Source: Dryocosmus kuriphilus | Lineage: Eukaryota > Arthropoda > Insecta > Hymenoptera > Cynipidae | NCBI GenBank assembly: GCA_038277395.1 | Contig: CM076190.1 | Coordinates: 235,320,618-235,384,617 of the forward strand | DNA length: 64,000 nucleotides | Direction of reading: 5' to 3' | Shown here: piece by piece, positions 56,182-64,000 of the stretch | Position numbering within the stretch: position 1 is the stretch's first letter | Layout of the letters: every line of letters starts with the position of its first letter | The notes under the pieces: generated by a model | What the model was told of the DNA's origin: nothing | Databases searched by the model: none | Seen by the model: only the letters and a program-made list of their open reading frames with translations | Program-made: the position numbers and the translations under genes

Positions 56182-56536
56182 TGCATACAGTATTTTTTTT
56201 GAAATCGGGAGCATAAGTGTGCTTTTACTGCCAAACCGGCGAATGCGAGGTGGCATTTTCTTGAATCGGTGGAACATTAACATATATTTGTTAACTGAAT
56301 GGAAAAATACAATAGAGGATTTGCGAAGCATGCCGCGTTTTGTTTTCAGCGGCAGTGATTTGTTTTACAGAATTTTAGTCAAGCGGCAGTGAATACTCAG
56401 CTACTTTTCACTGCCGCTCAGCCACTTTTGCTGCCGCTTCGACTCACCGTTCAAGAAAGTGCCACCTTGCCTCCGCCGGAGCGGCAGTAAACGTGCACTT
56501 TAGCTTCCGATTTCAAAAAAAATTTGAATGCTGATG
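56182..56536. repeat. foldback with GGCAGT motifs
   Basis: Left arm (GAAATCGG, AGTGTGCTTTTACTGCC, GAGGTGGCATTTTCTTGAA) is mirrored by the right arm (TTCAAGAAAGTGCCACCT, GGCAGTAAACGTGCACTT, CCGATTTC). The loop holds several GCGGCAGTGA or complementary TCACTGCCGC words. No protein. Adjacent to the 30-bp hairpin, which shares the TTTTACTG word. Confidence 0.8.
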
Positions 56537-57286
56537 CATTTTCAAGCAGCACCTTTTTGTTGGCTACGGATTTTCCAACCTCTTCAGGCTAGAATTTTAA
56601 TTTTAAAAAACAATGAAGCACAATCACAAAAAAAAATTTCAAAAGCCGTATGTGAATATTAAAATAATCACGAACATCATTGACCGAAGATATAAGCAAT
56701 GGTAAAGAACCAGTAGTTGAAAAAATTTTGATTGAGTAAAGACATTGATAAGGGTCAGCGAGTCGAATGACAAATTTAAGATTTTAGATGACATGCTCGA
56801 AAAGAGATACAAGCGATGCAAAGCGGGCAATATCAAACTTTTCTTCGTATACGCGCATATGGACTAACTTACACAAATATTATGGTGTCGTTTATGAGAG
56901 TATAAATACATACATATCAATGTGTCAAGAGTCAAATTCACGAAGAATAGGAAAATATCTGTGACTTAATACATATATGTCTTCCTTCTTATTTATACTA
57001 TTTTAATTGCATTTAATATGGAGAATTTCAGATGAGACGTTTCTTTAGATTGGGTTCAAAATCCAGTACAGTAATTTTTTTCGATTGAAAGTTAGTTTTT
57101 AGTTGTTTTGATGTGTATAGACAACATGCAATCAAATTAGTATAAATAACAAGGAAGATATATGTGCATTAAATCATTGATATTTACCTATTAGTCGTGA
57201 ATTTGACTCCTTAACACATTTATATGTACTTATTTATACTCTCATGGACGACAACAATAATATTTGCGTGAGATAGTCCATATGTG
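56537..57286. other. AT-rich, no gene recognised
   Basis: Two similar inverted phrases around TATAAATA and GAGTCAAATTC/GAATTTGAC (about 56900-56945 and 57195-57245) suggest another degraded inverted repeat with the centre near 57070. No ORF with a motif. Confidence 0.4.
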
Positions 57287-58801
57287 CTGTAACGAAGTTT
57301 TGGAAAAAAACACGACAAATAAATATGAATGGACCCTACGAGGTTTCGCCGAAGCCATGCCGGACTTCCGAGCAAAGAAATTAGTAGTGTACACCCAAAT
57401 TAAACAGACTTACCATCCAGCCAAGAGCCGAGGCTAGGTCAAGGGATAGAATAATCAACTAGATTTACTACCGTAACGTTAAGAACCGCGATCCCGAAGG
57501 GCCCACACTAAATTGTAACAATCGAATTAACAACATGGGGTTGTTACCGGGGTTAGACCACCGAATAGGAGCATGAGGAACGGCACCGAAGGCTACAGCG
57601 AACACAATTTCCGACACCGAGTCAGCCCACGAGAAACAAGTGACAATTGGTAACTAACGAGCTGCCGATACGGATGGTAGTCAGTCCGCCAAATACCATA
57701 GAAACAAGACGTGAGGGCAGAACGCCGACGACACGAGTTTCACGCTGGTCAAGGGAGGCAGCACCGTCCAGGCACCGTTGCAACTAACGACATTACTTCC
57801 CGAACTCGTCGCTGTGGCGCCACTAACAGCGGCGAATGACAATACTAAGACGACCGCCACTCCCGACCGTGCCAACCCTACCTGGGCCAGGATGGACAAG
57901 TGACCGTGGGTCACACCACCACTGGGGGCACTCGAAGCCACAGAGACAAACCTTTTAGGCGGGCGGTGAAGACGTTGAAGCAGCCATTGGCGGTTACAGC
58001 CGACGAAGCCGCTCCAGTCCCAAAGAGCCTATCTGTAACCGTAACTCGAGATGGCGGCGGACCGACTGGAAAGTGAGTGAACGAAGCTCAAGCAGACGAG
58101 TGACGCTTCACTCGTGTTTTTGTTTCGGCGGCGACGTAGTAGAAAGGATCGAGTGGAAGCGGAAGGCTTGGGGCAGTGGATTCAAGGTAGGTGTTAATCC
58201 CACTGGCAATTCCGTGAGTCCTCTTAGCCCCCAAAACCGACGCCCTCGCGGTAAGACACTGGCGAACTGAGGAATGCCCGGCTCACAGCCCAAATTTAGA
58301 CAACTGGAGGCGGGCGTCTTTCACGAGAGCGGAAGGGTGTGCACAAGATAAAGGATTTTGGATGTCGTGGTGCCGACGCGGGTACCTTGGGCGGCCATAT
58401 TGCTGATAATGAGTCCTTCTGGCAAGCCGGTCTGTCCTTTCTGTGCGTGTGAGAATAAAATGTAACAGCTAACCTGAGGGTGTCGAAAATTTAATACGTG
58501 CTCTCGCGTTGGTGGGGAAGGTCCGGTAGAGTGCGGGGTGGGTTACTTGAAATTATAATTTTTCATACAACGCGAAAAATGTTTTAATGTTCAGACCGAA
58601 TTCGTCATTAGTTATAACTTGAATAAACGATTCATTTTATTGAATAACGATATTCGGTGACAAGTGTTTATTAACAGCGGAATTCTCTCACGCACGCGAC
58701 CACACCCCCTCCTCCCGTCTCGTGATAAATGAGCTAGCGTACCTTTCTACCGTAACGGGATAACCGATGGAGTTCGGATATGGTAGTCCCTATCTGGCGC
58801 C
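57287..58801. other. GC-rich island, possible LTR
   Basis: CpG-rich from about 57340 to 58500, opening frames on both strands (86 codons minus at 57681-57941; about 58 codons plus at 57727-57903), none recognisable. It begins near a TGTAACGAAG and runs to TGGCGCC at 58795-58801, a primer-binding-site-like word, with AATAAA near 58622. Reads as either a solo LTR with leader or a CpG promoter region; I cannot decide. Confidence 0.3.
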
Positions 58802-59963
58802 AAGAAGTAAAATAAACCTAAGTGGTAGCTTTCTTGTAGCCGGGTTTCATCCTGGGCCACAATAGGCCAGGCTGTAATTAACTGGAGTGAATACGGACCA
58901 ATGCTTATATCTTTGAATAAACCTGATTCGTGATGATTTTGTTACTTACATAATTTGGCATAAGTTTGGCAAATCCCTAGCCAACGAAACGTTGCTTCAT
59001 CAAAATTAATCAGCATAAGATACTGTTTACCCCATACGATCCATTGATAACATCTAAATCAAATTCAAAAAGGAGGATATAACTATAAAGAAATTTTGTA
59101 TCTAACTATTGTAATATTTTTGTGTAGGAGATATTTCAGAATACTCAATTTCAAGCAAGTATAATTTCCCTTAGACCAGGACCTTCTGGCCTGTAGATAA
59201 ATCAAGAATAGGATCAACGAGACGATTCGACTGATTTTCATTAGTTAAATAAATATTTGTTAGTCTTAATTTAATTCAACTATCTAGGACCATTATTTAG
59301 ATGAATAAATAAATTATTCGTCTGTAGTTTCCCTATGTTTCGTTTCATTTCCTTCAGTTTCTTAAAATTATTTATTTCTGTACTGATTTTTGTATAACGA
59401 TTTTTCTGGAACCATACAAAAACTGCAAGTAATGCATTAGATTGAAAAATTATTATAATAAAACAAATTTTGTGCGCAGAATTCTCTACTGCCTATTTTA
59501 GATTGAATTTTAATTAATTTTTTTATTACGTGAGATTACAAATCCATCTGGGGTTACAAAATAATCTAGTTCGGCTCCACTCGGTCCGTAAAGCTGCCGG
59601 CCAACTGATTCTGTAAGAAGCATTACGATTCTTTATTAGCGAGATTTTTCAACGAAACTAACTGTACTTTTGTACAAGTTAATAAAACCTACACTCATTT
59701 TCAAAATATATGGTTTGTTGTCAATTCTTGTCATATATTTTACGGAAAAATATGATTTTTCACACACTTTTTCACTTAACATAAGCGTTTTTTTGAAACC
59801 AAATATCTGAGATACAAAAATGAAAGACAAAGCTTCGCTGTTTTTGAGAAAAATTGGAAAATTCGCTTTAAAAAAAAAATGATCATATTCAAAAGAATGA
59901 TTTGGCCCACATAAAATTCATACAATGTCTTTCTTATGACAAAAAAAAATATATATATATATA
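58802..59963. other. AT-rich, no gene recognised
   Basis: Nothing beyond a 64-codon minus-strand frame (59636-59830) without motif and a short TA tract before 59963. Confidence 0.4.
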
Positions 59964-60800
59964 GAGTGTCTCAGACCACACGTCCACCCCTTTTGAAATC
60001 TAAAATACCTAATAACATTAAAAATGCAGGACCTCTTAATTGTGAATGGAAAATGCCGTATCGAATGGACGTATTTTCAACTTCCAGGTCCTACCGGAAG
60101 TAGCCTGTTCAGACCGGAAATCATTTCCTTTAAATGGAATGGTGTATATTTTTTATTGATTTCGATTCTACGACAAAACGTAAGAAACTTTTGTAAAAAA
60201 TTTTCTTTTCTAAATCGTCGTTTTCTTTCCCAAAATACCTTCCGAAATGTTAGTGTTGCCCTGAGGAGTGAAGAATAGCATGTGATTAGGTTAAAGAACA
60301 TTTGAATGTTATCATCAATTTTACAATTTTTGAACGAAAATTTGTGCTAACATGTATTAAATTAATCTTACTCAGACAAATAAACTTAATAGATAGTGAA
60401 TAAATAGAAAATTTAAATAAATAAAGTAGTATTTGTCTTAAGAATGAAACAATGAATATTCATATTTCGATTTAGAACTAGATAGTATGAAAAGGAAAAC
60501 TTTTAAAGAATCTGTTTTAAAGAATTTTTTTAACCGACTTGTCGGGATTGTGTTCTCTCCCGTGATCTATGCAAGTTCGGAATGTTTTCGGGAATGAGTC
60601 AACTGCTCGAATAATTTCTTCAGCCGAAAGAGATCGGATAGCTTCTTTGATTCTAGCGATCACATTCGCTCTCGTCGTAGGCCTATCTCTGTCCACAATA
60701 TTGTTTATCCTTCCCCATAAATAATAATCTAAGACAGTCAAGTCTGGTGAGCAAGGTGAAAAATAAGCTGGACCGTATTTACCAATCCATCTCCCGAAAA
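59964..60800 (-). mobile_element. Tc1/mariner-superfamily transposon remnant
   Basis: The left edge GAGTGTCTCAGACCACACGT looks like a terminal inverted repeat, and the minus strand carries a transposase C-terminus. The opposite end is not found, so boundaries are uncertain. Confidence 0.5.
60517..60800 (-). pseudogene. transposase C-terminal fragment (DDE, Tc1/mariner-like)
   Basis: Minus strand: from about 60800 a decayed FFSGRWIGKYGPAYF-like stretch, then CSPDLTVLDYYLWGRINNIV. This is the P-D-L-x-x-L-D-x-x-L-W-G motif that holds the third catalytic residue of this transposase class. ARIKEAIRSLSAEEIIRAVD follows, then a short tail. The N-terminal two thirds are absent. Not the same family as the two mariner copies in this window. 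Confidence 0.75.
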
Positions 60801-60867
60801 AAGATTCTGTTCAGTTCGGTTCGAACCAGACTTGATGTAAAAAATGTTTGGGTACACTAAATAGAAT

Positions 60868-61210
60868 AAAAAAAATCTGCTAACTTCATTAGCACATTCT
60901 CATCACGCGCTTGGCACGTGGCCCGCTTCGCTCGCAAGATGGAGCACGCCTAGGGCGCGCAATCTGGTGGCCTTCGCGCTTCGATTTACTTGAACCTCGC
61001 GCTTCGCGCTCGGATTTTTTTGGTCCTCGCTCTTCGTGCTCGGTTTTTATTACTTGGAACTTAAACTCTCAAAACGCCTACTCTTAAAGGAATTATTTTT
61101 GTTTTTGTTAAAAGCTTGAAACAAAATGATTTTACTTAAAGCTCTATCGGCCTTAAGGAATACATTCTCTCACGGCAATCGCGCTTCGCGCTCGAGAGTC
61201 AATTTTTATA
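60868..61210. repeat. GCGCTTCGCGC-rich repeat head, copy 2
   Basis: Same start (AAAAAAATCTGCTAACTTC) and layout as 49214-49570, including TCGCGCTTCGCGCTCG words, GCTCTATCGGCCTTAAGGAA and a final CGCGCTTCGCGCTCGAGAG. Confidence 0.85.
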
Positions 61211-61397
61211 AAAACCAATTGTCAATTAGTACACTTTTTTGTGATTTTCTAAACTTTAACAATGCATGTTTTCGATATTTAAAAGCAAAACGAAGAGTCT
61301 TATAAAAAATAAGATGAACAATTCTGCTTGTTAACGTTCTTTCTCGTATTTCGCATAGTTTTGCAGAAAAGTAGATTTATTTGTATTTAATAACATA

Positions 61398-62589
61398 CGA
61401 GGTGTGGTCAAAAAGTAAGGTGACTTTTTATTTTTATCCAAAAATATTTATTTATTCATCAATATTGATTTTGTCCCCTTCAAAGTCATCCCCCTCGGAT
61501 ATAATACATTTGTGCCGGCGCTTTTTCCAACCCTCAAAGCACTTCTGACAAGCACTTTTTTGGTATATCCATCAGCTATTCCAGCGATGCGGTCTTTATC
61601 TCCTCAATCGCCGCAAAACGCCGTCCTTTCATGGGTCTTTTCAGTGTTGGGAACAGGAAAATGTCGCAGGGAGCCAAACCTGGTGAATACGGTGGCTGAG
61701 GCATGATTATGGTGTTGTTATTGGCCAAAAAATTACGAACAAGCAATGACGTGGAATGTCGCATTATCGTGGTGCAATAACCATGACCTGTTCTTCCACA
61801 ATTCCGGACGTTTTTTTTTCGTATTACTTCACGCAAACGGCGCGTAACTTCAAGGTAATAGTCTCTAGTAACTGTACGACCTTGTAGTAGGAACTCCTGA
61901 TGCATAACCATACACCCATATTTCATCACCTGTTGTGATCCTTTTGAGCAAGTCTGTGTCGCCGTTGACGTCATTCAACAGCACCTCAGCGTTGCTCACG
62001 CGACGGTTCTTTTGGTCAAAATTTAGCAATTTCGGAACAAACTTCGCTGACACACGTCTCATGCCCAAAATATCCACTAAAATTGCTTGGCACGAGCCAA
62101 ACGAGATGCCACATCATCAGCAACTTCTCTAATGGTAATTCGACGATTCGCCAACACTATTTTCTTCACTTCTTCAACGTTTTCATCAGTTTTTGGCGTG
62201 CTGGAACGTCCAGGGCGAGCTTCGTCATTAACATCTCCTCGGCCTTCCCGAAAGAACTTGTACCACTTATAAACATTTTTTTCCTCATAGTACACTCACC
62301 GTATGCCACTGTCAACATTTCAAGTGTTTTGGAGCACTTAGTTACATTTTTCATACAAAATTGGATGCAACTTCTTTGATCCATTTTTTTCGACAGCAGA
62401 AAATCGCCGAGCACGCAAAATACTTCTAACCTTTATGCCTCTCACAAGCAAACAAAAAACGCTATATAACTGAAACTGTGCACATATGTTTAGGACGATT
62501 GTACCAACATAAGAAAAAAAGAAAACGAATATCTACTGTACGCATCCCGCGAAATTCAAAAGGTCACCTTACTTTTTGTTCACATCTCG
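61398..62589 (-). mobile_element. mariner-family transposon, copy 2 (deleted)
   Basis: 1192 bp flanked by TA. Ends share GGTCAAAAAGTAAGGTGACT on the left and the complement on the right. It lies exactly at a TA inside the 0.9-kb unit: removing it restores the TAATA-TATTTC.CGAAT order of the other units. About 130 bases shorter than copy 1. Confidence 0.95.
61560..62384 (-). pseudogene. mariner transposase, copy 2, internally deleted
   Basis: Starts MDQRSCIQFCMKNVTKCSKT at 62384. After frameshifts it gives TKLALDVPARQKLMKTLKK, IVLANRRITIREVADDVASR, then ILGMRRVSAKFVPKLLNFDQ and GDEIWVYGYA with the first catalytic Asp. About 40 codons are then missing; the chain resumes at HQEFLLQGRTVTRDYYLEV. 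The second site survives as HHDN in a shifted frame and the third as LAPCDIFLF. Not translatable as one protein. Confidence 0.92.
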
Positions 62590-64000
62590 TATTTCCCGAA
62601 TGACTTAAAAAATATGCCTCATTACAAGAAGATGAAAGAGATCAAATTTATAGATCTTTTTGAGTTGAACAATATATCCTTCGTATCCTGCATAGTTTGG
62701 CGGGAAATTTGAATTTTTGATTTTTAGTAACGTTTTCTCGATTAAAACAGAAGCAGTGCATTTGATCAAAAAATGATACAAACAAAATTTGCAGTTTTTT
62801 TTACGGTGAATAATTTAACTCTCTACCATTTTTTTTATCTTGTGTAGTTTAGGCGGAAAATGTATGTTTTGATTTTGTGAAAACCGTTTTTGATGGCTCA
62901 AACCATAACCACATGTCAAAAACCACTGTTTAATGAACTCGGCCTTACTTTTTATGCCTCAAGGAAGTCTGCCAAAGTCCAGTCCAATCCAGTTAGTCCT
63001 TCGAATGTTATCATGGAAACAGGCGACGACAACGACAACAGACACAGAAAACGTTGTAAGACATGTTTTCTCGAATTCAGGGGGTAACGAAACGTCGAGA
63101 TTTCATGAAATCCGCGAAAGTTATTTTTCAGATAAAACTGATACCTCCACATTGAGATGAGAATATAAAAATTTCATCAAAGTGTGTGAAAAATTTTAAA
63201 AATCACGTTTTTGATATACTTTAATCGACTGGTGGGCCTGAGAAACGTGATGAGAATGCGCCTGCGTAGCGGGCAGATTTTTCAATAACTTTTAATAACT
63301 TTTTACTTACTTTATTATAGTGTATTTTTTTATTAAAAAAACTATTATACGTTTCATGAATAAACTATGCGTTGGATTAAAAAATAGTTTTCAGCAAATT
63401 TTTTTAAATCCTTTTAGGATGAACAATTCTACTCCTTAATATTTTCTGGTACCTCGCATGTTTTTTTACTGAAAAGTTGATTTGTTTATATTTAATAATA
63501 TATTTCACGAATAACTCAAAAACTACACGTCTGCTCAGAAAAATAATGCAGACCAAATTTGTAGATCTTTTTGAGGTGAAGAACTTTGTTTATTACCATC
63601 TATTTCGTATCTTGCACAGTTTTGCGGAAAATTTGAATTCTTGACTTTTAATAACGTTTTCTCGATTAAAACAATAATCGTGCATTTATTAAAAAATGGT
63701 TGAAACGAAATTTATAGACTTTTTTGAGATGAACAATTTTACCATCTGCCATTTTTTGCATATATTGCACAGTTTAGCCAGAAAATTGACTTTTTGATTT
63801 TGTGAAAACCGTTTTTGGTGGATAAATCGATAACCACTGGTCTAAATCCGCTAGTTAACGAACTCGTCCTTACTTTTTACGCCCCAAAAGTGTGCCAAAG
63901 TGCAAGGCGATCCGATTAGTCCTTCGAAAGTTATCGTAGGAAAAGTCTCCGGCGACAACGACGACAACAACGACAACGACAACAGAGAGACAGACACCGT

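Larger units (their letters stand above)
61211..64000 (+). repeat. tandem array of about 0.9-kb units, array 2 (runs off the window)
   Basis: The CAATTCTGCTTGTTAA word at 61318 and its counterpart at 63424 are 2106 bases apart. Subtracting the mariner insertion leaves about 0.91 kb, the unit length of array 1. The last unit continues to the end of the window, again with CAACGACAACGACAACAG. Confidence 0.85.

Noticed and set aside
61560..61974. Loss of the third catalytic residue in mariner copy 2 (SPG)
   Set aside because: The changed residue is the Asp of S-P-D, not the catalytic one; the catalytic Asp in LAPCD is present with the expected spacing.

Overview
The window reads as arthropod nuclear DNA, most likely an insect and plausibly a hymenopteran. 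It is AT-rich, full of decayed transposons, and has spliced exons with AATAAA poly(A) signals. It has no operons, no tRNA or rRNA genes that I can see, and no CRISPR array. The organism call rests on the transposon types (BEL/Pao, R1-like and other APE-type LINEs, mariner, and an ORF1 of the kind seen in ants and wasps), so it is an inference.

Layout. 0.8-2.8 kb: a broken Ty3/Gypsy piece. 3.6-10.2 kb: a nearly complete but dead BEL/Pao element on the minus strand with both LTRs. 11.3-12.1 kb: a TA-flanked element with inverted ends. 13.7-17.0 kb: a minus-strand LINE. 17.5-17.9 kb: a bacterial-looking reading frame followed by a textbook rho-independent terminator, very odd in this setting. 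19.0-20.7 kb: R1-like LINE remains running into a 0.8 kb (TCTAC)n block. 21.7-28.2 kb: repeat unit, the last exon and an upstream exon of an unrecognised proline-rich gene, a dead mariner in its intron, and a 1.5 kb foldback. 28.2-29.5 kb: a second copy of the 13.7 kb LINE. 32.1-36.7 kb: another LINE split by a 2.8 kb insertion. 37.5-45.4 kb: an R1-like LINE bounded on both sides by TCTAC repeats and split by a 3.3 kb insertion. 45.5-49.1 kb: degenerate repeats, an LTR-like block, the repeat unit again and a second copy of the proline-rich last exon. 49.2-51.5 and 60.9-64.0 kb: two arrays of a roughly 0.92 kb tandem unit headed by GCGCTTCGCGC-rich DNA; the second holds another mariner. 52.6-54.5 kb: an internally deleted LINE with a target-site duplication. 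55.4-56.6 kb: a cluster of palindromes.

The only sequence that looks like a host gene is the proline-rich family: two exons on the minus strand joined by a phase-1 intron (22.8-26.6 kb), and a paralogous terminal exon at 48.6-49.1 kb. The two 129-residue C-terminal domains align without gaps and share 73 residues by hand count. I do not recognise the family. Nearly everything else is transposon, satellite or unassigned AT-rich DNA. The transposon proteins are broken by stops, frameshifts or lost catalytic residues.
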